A stretch of DNA of 64,000 nt from WVZH01 sp034430895 (GCA_034430895.1 DAOUDW010000046.1:102493-166492), one strand, 5' to 3'. Counted from the stretch's first letter, positions 53,309-62,801 are shown. The notes: generated by a model from the sequence alone, not told the origin. A program made the numbers and translations.

Positions 53309-55495
53309 TCAATCCCGATTGCGAGACTTGGGCTTATGCCCTCCACGCGAACGATTCCCCGACCGTCTAGCTGGGGGTTTATCACGCTCAATCGCTTCCT
53401 CCGGAGTCCACCCTTCCAAGACTGCCTGTCGGGACAGTCGGATCTTCCCATCTGCATCGATATTGGTCACCATGACGGTGATTTCATCTCCGACCTGAGC
53501 CACGTCTTCAACGCGTTTGATATGTTCCGTATCCAACTGTGAAATATGGACCAGCCCGTCGAGTTTGGGAAGAATCTCGACGAAGGCGCCGAAATCCGTC
53601 ACGCGCACAACGCGGCCGGTGTAAATCCGACCGACGACAGCTTCCTCCGTCAATGCTTCAACCATCTCTTGCGCTTGTGCTGCGCTGGGTCCGTCAGCTG
53701 AAGCGATATACACCGTCCCATCATCTTCGATATCGATTTTGGCTCCGGTGTCTTCCTGGATCTGGCGGATGACCTTCCCACCTGGTCCAATCACTGCGCC
53801 GATTTTCTCGGGATCGATTTTCAAAACCGTCATGCGCGGTGCATGTGATTTCAGGTCCGCACGTGGTTCGGGGATACACTCTTCGATTTTATCGAGGATA
53901 TGCATGCGCCCTTTTCTCGCGTGCTCCAGCGCTTCCGACATGATTTCTGCTGTGATCCCGGCAATCTTGATATCCATTTGCAGCGCCGTGATCCCATCAC
54001 GCGTGCCCGCGACTTTGAAATCCATATCCCCCAGATGATCTTCGATTCCCAGGATATCGGTCAGGACGACGTATTGGTCATCTTCTTTGATCAAACCCAT
54101 CGCCACTCCAGCGACCGGAGACTTGATGGGAACACCCGTATCCAGCAGTGCCAGAGTCGATCCACAGACAGATGCCATCGATGTGGATCCGTTGGAAGAA
54201 AGGACCTCCGAAACCAAACGCAGCGTGTATGGAAATTCCTCCAAAGACGGCAAAATGGGCACGAGTGCTATTTCGGCCAACGCTCCATGTCCAATCTCGC
54301 GTCGCGAAGAACCGCGCAAAAAACGCGTCTCACCGACGGAGAAAGGCGGAAAATTATAATGGTGCATGTATCGTTTTACTTCGACCGGTGATAAGCCATC
54401 GAGCTCCTGGCGTTCGCGCGGCGTTCCCAATGTCGCCAGGGTTAACACCTGTGTTTCGCCACGCGTGAAAAGTCCAGAGCCGTGCGCCCGAGGGCTCAAG
54501 TCGACCTCCGCTGATATTGGGCGGACGACATCCAAATTGCGCCCGTCCGGGCGGTGATGCTGATTCAGGATTTGATGGCGCACTTCTGCTTTGTGCAGGT
54601 CTGAAAACGCTTCCTTCACATCCGCTTCGCTGTAGGTTTCATCAGCCGAAAGTGCAGCAACGGTCTCGTCTCGTAACTTATTCAATGCACCATCGAGTTC
54701 GGCTTTGGAAAATGATTCACTGGCGATTTTTTTCAAATCCTCGGCAGTATGTTCTGCCACCGCACTTCGGACTTCGTCCGAAATGGCATAGACGGGATAA
54801 TCACGCTTCGCTTTGCCGACCTCATCTCGCATTTGATTCTGCAGATCGATTAAAGGCTGCATCGCCTTCTGTCCTGCATCAAGCGCTGCGACCATTGTGG
54901 CTTCATCGACCTCCTGCGAGTTGCACTCCACCATCAAGATGGCCTCACTCGTTCCAGCGATGCGAAGATTCAAGTCCGATGCCTCGATCTCCGAATAACC
55001 GGGATTGAAGAGGAATTCCCCATCCTTGCGTATCACCCGCAGGCCAGCGACAGGGCCCTTGAAAGGAATATCGGAAATTGTCAAAGCCGCTGATGCACCC
55101 AGTATTGCAAGCACATCGATGGGCGTTTCTTCATCTGCGGATAGAGAGTACAGAATAACCTGTACGTCGTTGCGCATGTCCTTCGGGAACAAGGGACGAA
55201 TGGGTCGATCCGTCAAGCGGGCAATTAAAATCGCCGCTTCCGAGGGACGTCCCTCGCGACGGAAAAACGATCCCGGAATTCTGCCCCCGGCATACATGCG
55301 TTCTTCATAATTCACGGTGAGCGGGAAAAAACTGATACCTTCCCGTGGTGTTGTCCCCATTGTGGCAGCGGCGAGAAGAACCGTGTCCCCCTGGCGTACG
55401 GTAACTGCGCCACCTGCCTGACCGGCGAGTTTGCCAGTCTCGAGAATGATGGTTTTACCATCAATCTCCGTCTTAAATTGCTTCGAGCCTAACAT
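53309..55495 (-). CDS. pnp: Polyribonucleotide nucleotidyltransferase (PNPase)
   Basis: A 728-residue 3'-5' phosphorolytic RNase, normal length. There are two RNase PH domains joined by a helical domain. A KH domain (about 580, VIGPGGKVIRQIQEDTG) and an S1 domain (about 645-715, TDFGAFVEILPKLDGLVHIS) follow. The tail is basic. The ATG at 55495 has AGGGAAAG upstream; an open frame to 55618 is an unneeded extension. Gene order rpsO-pnp is conserved in many bacteria. A hairpin in the spacer could be a processing site. Confidence 0.96.
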   Translation of the reverse strand: MLGSKQFKTEIDGKTIILETGKLAGQAGGAVTVRQGDTVLLAAATMGTTPREGISFFPLTVNYEERMYAGGRIPGSFFRREGRPSEAAILIARLTDRPIRPLFPKDMRNDVQVILYSLSADEETPIDVLAILGASAALTISDIPFKGPVAGLRVIRKDGEFLFNPGYSEIEASDLNLRIAGTSEAILMVECNSQEVDEATMVAALDAGQKAMQPLIDLQNQMRDEVGKAKRDYPVYAISDEVRSAVAEHTAEDLKKIASESFSKAELDGALNKLRDETVAALSADETYSEADVKEAFSDLHKAEVRHQILNQHHRPDGRNLDVVRPISAEVDLSPRAHGSGLFTRGETQVLTLATLGTPRERQELDGLSPVEVKRYMHHYNFPPFSVGETRFLRGSSRREIGHGALAEIALVPILPSLEEFPYTLRLVSEVLSSNGSTSMASVCGSTLALLDTGVPIKSPVAGVAMGLIKEDDQYVVLTDILGIEDHLGDMDFKVAGTRDGITALQMDIKIAGITAEIMSEALEHARKGRMHILDKIEECIPEPRADLKSHAPRMTVLKIDPEKIGAVIGPGGKVIRQIQEDTGAKIDIEDDGTVYIASADGPSAAQAQEMVEALTEEAVVGRIYTGRVVRVTDFGAFVEILPKLDGLVHISQLDTEHIKRVEDVAQVGDEITVMVTNIDADGKIRLSRQAVLEGWTPEEAIERDKPPARRSGNRSRGGHKPKSRNRD

Positions 55496-55688
55496 AAATT
55501 TACTTTCCCTTCCCGCCATTGGCGAATGCGGGTCAGGGACTGGAGGGCACCCACCAAGCAGTGATAGCTTAGACTTGATGGATGGACTCCAATTCCTAAC
55601 CCTACGGCTAGATGCCAAGGCGAATATTCTATAGGCTTATTGTATTCGATTCGTCAGATTGAGAAAGCGACTATTCCCCAGAAACCAA

Positions 55689-55723
55689 CACGAGTAGAGG
55701 ACTCCTTCGGCCATCTACTCGTT
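55689..55723 (-). promoter_or_regulatory. Hairpin in the rpsO-pnp spacer
   Basis: ACGAGTAGA (55690-55698) pairs with TCTACTCGT (55714-55722), extended by two more pairs past a 2-base bulge. It has no T-run, so it looks like an RNA-processing stem rather than a terminator. In E. coli a stem at this place is cut by RNase III for pnp autoregulation; similarity here is positional only. Confidence 0.5.
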
Positions 55724-55735
55724 GAGTGGGAGGAC

Positions 55736-56008
55736 TTATTTCCGACGGATACCTAACCGTTCTGTTAAGTCAAGGTAAGAAGCCGCGTTATTGCGCTTTA
55801 GATAGGCAAGGTGTCTTCGCCGTTGGCCGACCATTTTCAAAAGGCCACGCCGGGACGACTCGTCATGCTTGTGTGTACGCAAGTGGTTGGTTAACTGCTG
55901 GATTCTTTCGGTCAGAATCGCAACTTGAACTTCAGGTGATCCGGTGTCGTTCTCGTGCCGATGAAACTCGTCAATTATTTTTACTTTTTCTTCTTTCGAT
56001 AATGTCAC
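55736..56008 (-). CDS. rpsO: 30S ribosomal protein S15
   Basis: A 90-residue S15 with the standard segments: HRHENDTGSPEVQVAILTERI, HLRTHKHDESSRRGLL and RRRHLAYLKRNN. It binds 16S rRNA early in 30S assembly. It starts at GTG, with AAGGAGCAGATGTC upstream. Its promoter lies in the 3' end of the AlkD-like gene. Confidence 0.96.
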   Translation of the reverse strand: MTLSKEEKVKIIDEFHRHENDTGSPEVQVAILTERIQQLTNHLRTHKHDESSRRGLLKMVGQRRRHLAYLKRNNAASYLDLTERLGIRRK

Positions 56009-56095
56009 GACATCTGCTCCTTAGCAGGTCACCCTGCGGGAAGTCCAATACTACGTTCTTATTACCGCCCGCGGGTCTAGTCTCTGCAGTGGAGG

Positions 56096-56124
56096 ATTAT
56101 ACCAATCCGTCATTGTGACGACAA
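56096..56124 (-). promoter_or_regulatory. Promoter of rpsO-pnp
   Basis: On the minus strand TTGTCG (56119-56124) and TATAAT (56096-56101) are separated by 17 bp. The -35 lies inside the end of the upstream AlkD-like gene. The leader would be about 80 bases, enough for an S15-binding structure, though none was checked. Confidence 0.65.
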
Positions 56125-56898
56125 GGTACGTTCCAAAAGCCTGCGCTGCCGTGATGGAAAGAATTCAAGCGCACTCCGTGAAAAATTCTCCGATGGGTTT
56201 CCACCATCAGCGATCTCATCCATCAGGAAGCGCGCCGCTTCTGGAGGACTGCGACCGACCAGAGCCTGGATTAAATAACGTAATGCTCTCCTTTCCCCGC
56301 CTTTCGCTTTCGCTGTGAAACCCGCAATCAAACGAAAGATGGAGGGGATTCCTTTGAACTGATCATCTTCGGCGGCAGCGCCGAGTGCCAGCAACGCAAA
56401 AGAACGTATCCTGCGATTTGAGTCATTCAGCCATACTTCCTCTGCAGCCAGGAAACGAGAAACATCGGAAATGCGCCAGCCGTGAAGACCGACTTTCGCC
56501 ATCTCGGCGACGACTTCTTGATCGTCACATTTGGCTACATAATCGATCGCCCATTTGGAAACATCATTGTGAACCTGCCCGCTCAGGATTGAACAAGCTA
56601 GAAATTGAGTTTCTCGATATCCCGCTTCCCACAATGCCGCCGACGCGGCTCGAGCATACTCTGGTTGCTCTTGCGCTCGACGCCTTAAAGCGACCCCAAA
56701 GGCACGGATAACCGGGCGAGGTACTCGCAGGCTGTGCGCTGCTTCGCCCATTGTCTCCATGAGATTCGGTCGTCGCGTTCGATCGGCGTACAAGTCGAGA
56801 ATATCCACACATTTCCGACGTAACGCGATCGGATCCGAGATACGCTCCAGCACCTCATCAATCTGCTCGTTGAGTCGAGTAGGTTTTACCGCGGTCAT
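56110..56898 (-). CDS. AlkD-like HEAT-repeat protein (DNA alkylation repair family)
   Basis: A 262-residue all-helical protein resembling the DNA alkylation repair (AlkD) family: paired helices such as ALWEAGYRETQFLACSIL, DYVAKCDDQEVVAEMAKVG and RSFALLALGAAAEDD. AlkD is a glycosylase for bulky alkylpurines using Trp and Asp residues in its groove; I cannot confirm these positions by eye. It starts 18 bp after proS, so it is co-transcribed with it. Confidence 0.7.
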   Translation of the reverse strand: MTAVKPTRLNEQIDEVLERISDPIALRRKCVDILDLYADRTRRPNLMETMGEAAHSLRVPRPVIRAFGVALRRRAQEQPEYARAASAALWEAGYRETQFLACSILSGQVHNDVSKWAIDYVAKCDDQEVVAEMAKVGLHGWRISDVSRFLAAEEVWLNDSNRRIRSFALLALGAAAEDDQFKGIPSIFRLIAGFTAKAKGGERRALRYLIQALVGRSPPEAARFLMDEIADGGNPSENFSRSALEFFPSRQRRLLERTLSSQ

Positions 56899-56916
56899 AC
56901 GAGGAGACGCCTTCCG

Positions 56917-58350
56917 TCAGTATGCTCTGGCAAACAGCGCTCGCTGCTCGGCCTTTGCCCCACAACGGATACATACACCCTCGCCACCCTCCTGCTCCAA
57001 TGGAATACAACGGGAAGTTGCTTTTGTATCCTCTTTGATCGCTGCTTCACAATCCCCATCGCAGCACCACCATACGTCCGCCCAGCCACTCTTCACAACT
57101 TCCTTGAAATCCTCGTAGTCGTCCACACGGTGGGTGTTATCCTGCATGAACGTCTTCGCCCGCTCGAAAATGGAGTGCTGGACGTCATCCAACAAGTCCG
57201 CAATGGCTTGAGCGAGATTTTCCTGTGGCACAATTTGTTTTCCAGCTTTACCCGGACGATCCCGTCGCGCCAACGCAACCGTTCCCTTTTCGACGTCTTT
57301 TGGACCGATCTCGACACGCACCGGCACACCCCGCAGTTCCCAATCGTGGAATTTATATCCGGGCGTCACCCCTTCACGATCGTCCAACTTCACCCGGAAT
57401 TCCCCCAACTGCCCCTGGATGAATTCGATTCGTTCCATCACACTGCTGCGCTGCTCCTCATCCTTGAAGATCGGCACGATCACAACTTGATACGGCGCAA
57501 GACGCGGCGGCAGGACCAGACCCTGATCGTCGCCGTGCACCATGATGATGGCGCCGACAAAGCGCGTGGAGAGCCCCCAAGACGTCGTCCAACAATGCTG
57601 CAGGTTGTTATCCTGATCGAGGTAGCGGATTTCAAAGGCGCGCGCGAAATTGTCGCCCAAGTTGTGCGACGTACCTGCTTGCAGCGCCCGTGTGTCGCCC
57701 ATCATCGCTTCGATGCTGTAGGAGTGACGTGCGCCGGCGAATTTCTCGCTCTCGCTTTTCCTTCCCTTCACTACAGGAACCGCAGCCTCATTTTCGGCAA
57801 AATCGGCATACACATCCAACATTCGCAGTGTCTCTTCTTCGGCTTCTTCCGCCGTCGCATGAGCGGTATGCCCCTCCTGCCAATAGAATTCGGTGGTCCG
57901 TAAAAATAATTTCGTACGCAATTCCCAGCGGACGACGCTGTTCCACACGTTGATCAAAACGGGTAAATCCCGGTACGACTTGATCCACTTGGCATACATG
58001 TGACCGATAATCGTCTCTGAAGTGGGACGAACGATGAGGGGCTCCTCCAACTCTTCACCACCGGCAATCGTAACCACAGCCAATTCTGGCGAAAAACCTT
58101 CTACGTGGTCACGCTCCCGCTCGAGAAAGCTTTGTGGAATGAGTAGCGGAAATGCAGCGTTTACATGGCCTGTGGCTTTGAAGCGCGAATCAAGCGCTGC
58201 GGTGATGTTTTCCCACAACGTCCAGCCATAGGGACGCACGACCATACACCCACGTACAGGTGCATAATCCGCCAATTCCGCCTGTAAAACCAGACGGTTG
58301 TACCACTCAGCAAAATTTTCGGAACGGGAAGGTAATTGGTCTTTTGCCAT
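56917..58350 (-). CDS. proS: Proline-tRNA ligase, type 3 (archaeal/eukaryote-like)
   Basis: A 477-residue class II synthetase without the editing insertion, that is type 3. Motif 2 and 3 regions include RWELRTKLFLRTTEFYWQEGHTAH and the GLSTRFVGAIIMVHGDDQGLVLPP segment. The C-terminal zinc-like part has WWCCDGDCE and CIRCGAKA, and it ends with the conserved ALFARAY. It charges tRNA-Pro. AGAGGCATATT precedes the ATG. It is followed closely by the AlkD-like gene. Confidence 0.95.
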   Translation of the reverse strand: MAKDQLPSRSENFAEWYNRLVLQAELADYAPVRGCMVVRPYGWTLWENITAALDSRFKATGHVNAAFPLLIPQSFLERERDHVEGFSPELAVVTIAGGEELEEPLIVRPTSETIIGHMYAKWIKSYRDLPVLINVWNSVVRWELRTKLFLRTTEFYWQEGHTAHATAEEAEEETLRMLDVYADFAENEAAVPVVKGRKSESEKFAGARHSYSIEAMMGDTRALQAGTSHNLGDNFARAFEIRYLDQDNNLQHCWTTSWGLSTRFVGAIIMVHGDDQGLVLPPRLAPYQVVIVPIFKDEEQRSSVMERIEFIQGQLGEFRVKLDDREGVTPGYKFHDWELRGVPVRVEIGPKDVEKGTVALARRDRPGKAGKQIVPQENLAQAIADLLDDVQHSIFERAKTFMQDNTHRVDDYEDFKEVVKSGWADVWWCCDGDCEAAIKEDTKATSRCIPLEQEGGEGVCIRCGAKAEQRALFARAY

Positions 58351-58414
58351 AATATGCCTCTCGGATGGTTTTCGAATTCAACTCTCTCTTTTGAAATTTT
58401 CCATCATCTACAAT

Positions 58415-59524
58415 TCACGTATCGTTCAATCTTCGCCCAACCGCCTCCGCGACAGGATGCAGCCAGACCTCATCGAGCTGCTCTGCGCGTGCTTCGAGTA
58501 ACGCTTCGGGAGAAGCAGCCAGTAGGTCTACCCATTCCTGAAGAAACCGCCACATCAAGGCATGATCCCACAAAACTATCCAATCTTCGTCGCTCCAACG
58601 GACACCGCACTGCTTCTGCATACCCTGGCGATACCAATTGATTATTTCCTCCTGATCCGTCGGCAGGGGATCAAACCACCAAACGCTCTTATTCACAAAC
58701 GAAAGCAGATCCATGATCCCTGCTCCCACCGAAGCCAGCTGCCAATCGTAAACGATCTGACGATCACCTTCCAGCACAGCGATGTTCCCCGGCCAGTAGT
58801 CGCCGTGCAAAAGCGTGGACGGTTCTTGACGCAGCGGAGAAACGACACGATCTGCATTTTTGGTTAGCGCCCTTAATAGCTGCATCCGCTCTTGCACGCC
58901 TACCAGAAGTCCGGGCTCGCTCTGATGGAGTGCACGGTCTATGGCTTTATCCGCCGCAGCCACATGGACCTCAAAATCCGCAGATAGCGGTCGGCCCAAC
59001 CAGGGGAAAGCATCAAAATCGCTTCCCAATCCCCAAAAACGATCGTGTAATTCAACCAGCGCTTCGATTGCCCTGCGATAGTCCGCATTGCACCAGGCTT
59101 CCGGTTCCCTTTCCGATTCAAAGGTCTGCATAAGCAGCCAATCACCAACCGGGGAGGCAGCGATCAAGCGCGGGACTTCGATCGGAAGGTGATCGGCCAG
59201 GGATTTATAGACTCCTACCTCTCTTCGTCCTGCCCCTGCCAACCCGGTGCGAGTGGTGCCGAGCGGTTCCTTTACAACGAGGCGGCAAGTCTGCGTTTCA
59301 TCCCCAAGAACGTATTCCACCTCCATGGCGCGCAAGATCCCAATGGCTGGCCTGCGCGACGGCATCGCCAATGGCTTAACGCCTTGGACCGCCACAGAAG
59401 TGTCTTGCAGCATGCGGCGTATCCCCGCGGTTAGATCAGAGAGGCTGAACGGCCACTCCCATTCGTTATTATTCGATTCCCCCCGAAACCCTTTTCGTTT
59501 CAATTCGTCAATCAGATCCTTCAA
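58415..59524 (-). CDS. APH/choline-kinase-like phosphotransferase
   Basis: A 369-residue small-molecule kinase of the aminoglycoside phosphotransferase fold. The Brenner motif is HGDYWPGN (about 240-247) and the metal-binding motif is YDWQLAS (about 259-265), with Gln where many members have Asp/Glu. Substrate unknown; relatives act on sugars, choline, CoA derivatives or drugs. A resistance role should not be assumed. It lies 40 bp after the metallophosphoesterase gene and upstream of proS. Confidence 0.85.
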   Translation of the reverse strand: MKDLIDELKRKGFRGESNNNEWEWPFSLSDLTAGIRRMLQDTSVAVQGVKPLAMPSRRPAIGILRAMEVEYVLGDETQTCRLVVKEPLGTTRTGLAGAGRREVGVYKSLADHLPIEVPRLIAASPVGDWLLMQTFESEREPEAWCNADYRRAIEALVELHDRFWGLGSDFDAFPWLGRPLSADFEVHVAAADKAIDRALHQSEPGLLVGVQERMQLLRALTKNADRVVSPLRQEPSTLLHGDYWPGNIAVLEGDRQIVYDWQLASVGAGIMDLLSFVNKSVWWFDPLPTDQEEIINWYRQGMQKQCGVRWSDEDWIVLWDHALMWRFLQEWVDLLAASPEALLEARAEQLDEVWLHPVAEAVGRRLNDT

Positions 59525-59563
59525 TATTCATCCAGCGATTGTATATTCGCTGGAATCCGATGT

Positions 59564-60178
59564 TTAACTACACTCTTGAAGTAGGTCTACCTTACGAGCG
59601 GGAAACACATTGATGATCCGGCAGCCGCTGTATTCCGTTTCCGACACCTCGATGTTTTTCATAATGTGCGTGTGGCCATGCAGCATGACACTCGGCCGGA
59701 ACCAACGAATCACGTTCAATAAAATGCGAAATCCTGTGTGGGCCACATCTTCCGCATCGTGGATTCCCCACGCCGGCGAGTGAGTGATAAGTAAATCCAA
59801 GGCTCGTCCATAGCGGATGCGGTTATACAGCAATCGAGGCATCAGTCCTACCACCCGTTTCCGCATTTCAAATTCCGTATATTGATGTCTGCCCCGGCGC
59901 TTATATCGCGGGCTCCCGCCCAAACCCATAATCCAACATCCATTGATTTCGATTACGCGCCCATCGATATCGATGCCACCCGGAACATCGTAATTATCAG
60001 GATCATGATTGCCCGGAACGTATACCAATGGCGCCGGAAGCAAGGTGACGACGTATTCCAGATAGGCAGCCGACAGATCACCACAGCCAACGATTAAATC
60101 GACATCCTTAAAGCGCTGTGTGATCGTTGGACTGTGAATATGGGAAACAACCTTATCACTCAGCGCCAGGATATGCAT
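59564..60178 (-). CDS. Metallophosphoesterase (calcineurin-like)
   Basis: A 204-residue enzyme with most metal-binding motifs of the calcineurin-like fold: GCGD (about 31), GNHD (about 56) and HGHTH (about 166). The first motif reads LSDKVVSHIHS rather than DxH, as in a YfcE/Icc-related subgroup. It should hydrolyse a phosphomono- or diester in the cytoplasm. Substrate unknown. It is probably in one unit with the kinase-like gene downstream. Confidence 0.85.
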   Translation of the reverse strand: MHILALSDKVVSHIHSPTITQRFKDVDLIVGCGDLSAAYLEYVVTLLPAPLVYVPGNHDPDNYDVPGGIDIDGRVIEINGCWIMGLGGSPRYKRRGRHQYTEFEMRKRVVGLMPRLLYNRIRYGRALDLLITHSPAWGIHDAEDVAHTGFRILLNVIRWFRPSVMLHGHTHIMKNIEVSETEYSGCRIINVFPARKVDLLQECS

Positions 60179-60573
60179 GGCTGCTATTCACGACTGTGCT
60201 CGATATGAGTAGCCAAAGCCATAATTGCTCCATATCGACAAGGATTTTTCTTGCACGTTATAGAATACACGTCATTATCTCCGCGCGCTCGAAGTCCGAA
60301 GCAAATAACCCGATCCATCCAGGATCGATTTCCAATCAGGCAGCTCATACAGCGCTGCATCGAGATAAATGAAAAGCGGCTTCCCCGTGATCTGGAAAGC
60401 CAAACTTCATTCGTGATGCCCGCGATGCTTCTACCAGACCGAGACTTCCCGGTTACCGATCTTCCACAGGGGATGGGACATCAACCAAGAGCATACAGGA
60501 ATTATAAATTATGCACCAGGGGAAGTCAAAAACCCGCCTTGCGTGCAATACTAATCCCAGGCCGATGCAGGGA
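60179..60573. other. Intergenic region, 395 bp
   Basis: Spacer between metK and the metallophosphoesterase gene on the minus strand. Plus-strand frames of 81 and 108 codons are present but have no ribosome binding site and look random. A 7-bp inverted repeat (TAATCCC/GGGATTA, 60552-60576) overlaps the metK stop and could be a weak terminator. Confidence 0.5.
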
Positions 60574-61800
60574 TTAACTGGCAAATTCCTCCAACCTTGC
60601 GGCTGCCCGGATATCTTCCAGGCGGTTTAACCGCTCCCATGGCAATTCGATATCGTCGCGCCCGAAGTGACCGTAGGCTGCAGTCTGTTGAAATATCGGT
60701 TTGCGTAAATTCAGATCGCGAATGATGGCGCCCGGACGTAGATCGAAATGAGATTCAATCAATTGTATTATCTCATCATCGGATACCCGACCTGTGCCAA
60801 AAGTCTCCACGTTTACCGAAAGCGGATGTGCCACACCGATTGCGTAAGCCAATTGGATTTCGCAGCGTTCGGCCAACCCGGCCGCGACGACGTGCTTTGC
60901 CACCCAGCGGGAGGCATAAGCGCCGGATCGATCGACCTTCGTTGCGTCTTTCCCGCTGAAAGCGCCTCCGCCATGGCGGCCCATACCGCCGTACGTATCG
61001 ACGATGATTTTTCTTCCCGTCAGACCGGAATCCCCCAACGGACCTCCTGTAACAAAACGGCCGGTCGGATTAACATAGATCTTCATCTCGTCATCCACCA
61101 ACGCTTTCGGCAAGACCGGCATAATGACTTCATCGATCACTCCCTGTCGAATTTCCTCGGCACTTACCTCCGGCGCATGCTGCGTACTGATCAGTACCGT
61201 ATCGATTCGCTTGGGACGGCCGTGACAATACTCCACCGTCACCTGAGATTTTCCATCCGGCCGGACCCAGGAAAGGATGTTGGCTTTACGTACCTCCGCC
61301 AGGCGTCGAGTCAATCGATGCGCCAGGTCAATCGCAAGCGGCATGTACGTCTCTGTTTCGTTACAAGCATAGCCAAACATCATGCCCTGATCCCCGGCAC
61401 CGATGCTTTCCACCTCTTCATCCGTGACCTCTCCAGAGCGGGATTCCAAAGCCTGATCTACGCCCTGAGCGATGTCACCACTTTGTTTTGCAATCGCAAC
61501 CTGTACGCCGCAGGTATTTCCATCGAACCCCTTGGCGCTGTCATCATATCCGATGTCGGTTATCACTTTGCGGGCCAATTCATCGTAGTTAACCAGTGCA
61601 TCTGTGGTTATCTCACCCATGAGGACGACAAAACCCGTTTTCGTCGCCACCTCGCAAGCCACACGGGAATACGGATCCTGCGCCAGGCAGGCATCGAGAA
61701 CGGCGTCGGAAATCTGATCGCACATCTTATCCGGATGACCTTCGGTGACGGATTCCGAGGTAAAGAACAAACGATTCGAATTCATGAACGTGGTGCTCAT
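60574..61800 (-). CDS. metK: S-adenosylmethionine synthetase
   Basis: A 408-residue MetK, making SAM from methionine and ATP. Signature segments are GHPDKMCDQISDAVLDA (about 19-35), GAGDQGMMFGYA (about 135) and GGGAFSGKDATKVDRSGAY (about 283-301). GGAGGTAGTTGGA precedes the ATG. Expression is controlled by a SAM-I riboswitch in its leader, so SAM should repress it. No methionine-cycle gene is adjacent. Confidence 0.97.
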   Translation of the reverse strand: MSTTFMNSNRLFFTSESVTEGHPDKMCDQISDAVLDACLAQDPYSRVACEVATKTGFVVLMGEITTDALVNYDELARKVITDIGYDDSAKGFDGNTCGVQVAIAKQSGDIAQGVDQALESRSGEVTDEEVESIGAGDQGMMFGYACNETETYMPLAIDLAHRLTRRLAEVRKANILSWVRPDGKSQVTVEYCHGRPKRIDTVLISTQHAPEVSAEEIRQGVIDEVIMPVLPKALVDDEMKIYVNPTGRFVTGGPLGDSGLTGRKIIVDTYGGMGRHGGGAFSGKDATKVDRSGAYASRWVAKHVVAAGLAERCEIQLAYAIGVAHPLSVNVETFGTGRVSDDEIIQLIESHFDLRPGAIIRDLNLRKPIFQQTAAYGHFGRDDIELPWERLNRLEDIRAAARLEEFAS

Positions 61801-61823
61801 TCCAACTACCTCCAGAAAGAAAT

Positions 61824-61848
61824 TGCCCCTTCGCAGCGAGAAGGGGCA
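61824..61848 (-). terminator. Hairpin of the metK riboswitch expression platform
   Basis: TGCCCCTTC (61824-61832) pairs with GAAGGGGCA (61840-61848), a 9-bp GC-rich stem. On the minus strand it is followed by AATTTCTTTC and then the metK ribosome binding site. It should act as the SAM-dependent terminator, though the U-run is imperfect. Confidence 0.65.
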
Positions 61849-61870
61849 TATTCATCAAGGTGAGCCACAT

Positions 61871-61981
61871 CTCATCTCTCAGACACTCTGTCTGGCGGAA
61901 TTTGCACCACACCTGCGCAGCATCAACAGGCAGGTTGCCGAGGTCTCACAGGGCCGTTCCCTCCACCTCTCTGGATAAGAG
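61871..61981 (-). ncRNA. SAM-I (S-box) riboswitch
   Basis: On the minus strand the leader shows the S-box core: CTCTTATCCAGAGAGGTGGA, GGGAACGGCCC, TGARACC as TGAGACC, GGCAACC, then GGTGTGGTGCAAATTCC and GACAG...CTGAGAGATGAG closing P1. It senses SAM and controls metK directly downstream. The conserved core elements appear complete and in order. Confidence 0.95.
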
Positions 61982-62011
61982 TGCGATTGGGGCTATTTAA
62001 TTGGTCGAAAA

Positions 62012-62041
62012 ACTATACCACACACCTTGAAAAGGTGTCAA
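62012..62041 (-). promoter_or_regulatory. Promoter of the riboswitch-metK transcript
   Basis: On the minus strand TTGACA (62036-62041) and TATAGT (62012-62017) are separated by 18 bp, placing the start just upstream of the S-box RNA. Confidence 0.85.
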
Positions 62042-62092
62042 TTTCGAGCGTTTTCCGCTCGATTTTGCCTGCGGTTATAGATTTCTCTTCGA

Positions 62093-62410
62093 TTACTTCT
62101 TGGAATCATCTTCACGAACTCGGCCGATCCCCCAAAGCACGATCGCCATGCCGACTCCGAGTCCGAATCCGCCCAATGTGCCCGGACTATCAAGCCAATA
62201 GGCAAGAAGCACGAAGACAGCGAATACGCCCAAAGCTGCGGCCACGGCGAATTGCCAGGCCTTACCCTTAACCGCCTGGATGGCCAACCAACCAGCACCA
62301 AGGCCAAAAGCCAGGGCACCGAAAGGCCGGAGTATCAGACCGAGTATCTCCATGAGTTCATACACATCCATGGTGATATCCATCAAACTCGATAAGATCA
62401 TCGTGTACAT
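62093..62410 (-). CDS. Small membrane protein of unknown function
   Basis: A 105-residue protein with three hydrophobic segments (about 20-45, 50-70 and 75-95) and a charged tail (VREDDSKK). It is unrecognised. GGAGGATATACA gives a good site for the ATG. It is upstream of the metK promoter on the same strand but separated from it; apparently monocistronic. Confidence 0.65.
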   Translation of the reverse strand: MYTMILSSLMDITMDVYELMEILGLILRPFGALAFGLGAGWLAIQAVKGKAWQFAVAAALGVFAVFVLLAYWLDSPGTLGGFGLGVGMAIVLWGIGRVREDDSKK

Positions 62411-62801
62411 TGTATATCCTCCATTTTGCTAGATCTTTTGGATTTCCTCGAACGATTCGATTCCATTAAGTATGGCACAAATTTTGCATTTGGACGTATT
62501 TGGATGAACCAATTTCATGAAATACACAATCCGGTCCACACATAGTGCTCAGTATTCCGACGTCGATGGAGGTTTAAATGTTCCCTTCATGTTGTCGAAA
62601 CGAACGAATGGCGCCTCGTTATAGAACAAAACCGGAAACATAACAACCGGTTATAATGACCTGCCATGACCGATGGGCTCTTGACAGAACCCGTGTTTTT
62701 TCGATCATTATGGATGTAGCAGGAGGCGGATCGTACGTTCCCTTAGGCTCGGTATCATTCTGGTAATATTCCGATACGCAGCGGAGTAAATATACGTCGC
62801 C
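62411..62801. other. Intergenic region between divergent genes, 391 bp
   Basis: Contains candidate control sites only. An inverted repeat AACCGG/CCGGTT lies at about 62629-62652, next to TATAAT at 62652-62657, but no good -35 box fits that TATAAT. TTGACA at 62681-62686, with CATTAT 19 bp downstream, is a possible promoter for the last gene. No coding region is supported. Confidence 0.45.

Noticed and set aside
58415..59524. Antibiotic-resistance phosphotransferase
   Set aside because: The fold matches aminoglycoside phosphotransferases, but many relatives act on metabolites and nothing in the context points to resistance.
60127..60577. Two overlapping plus-strand ORFs (81 and 108 codons) in the gap after metK
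   Set aside because: No ribosome binding site, random-looking composition and partial antisense overlap with flanking genes.
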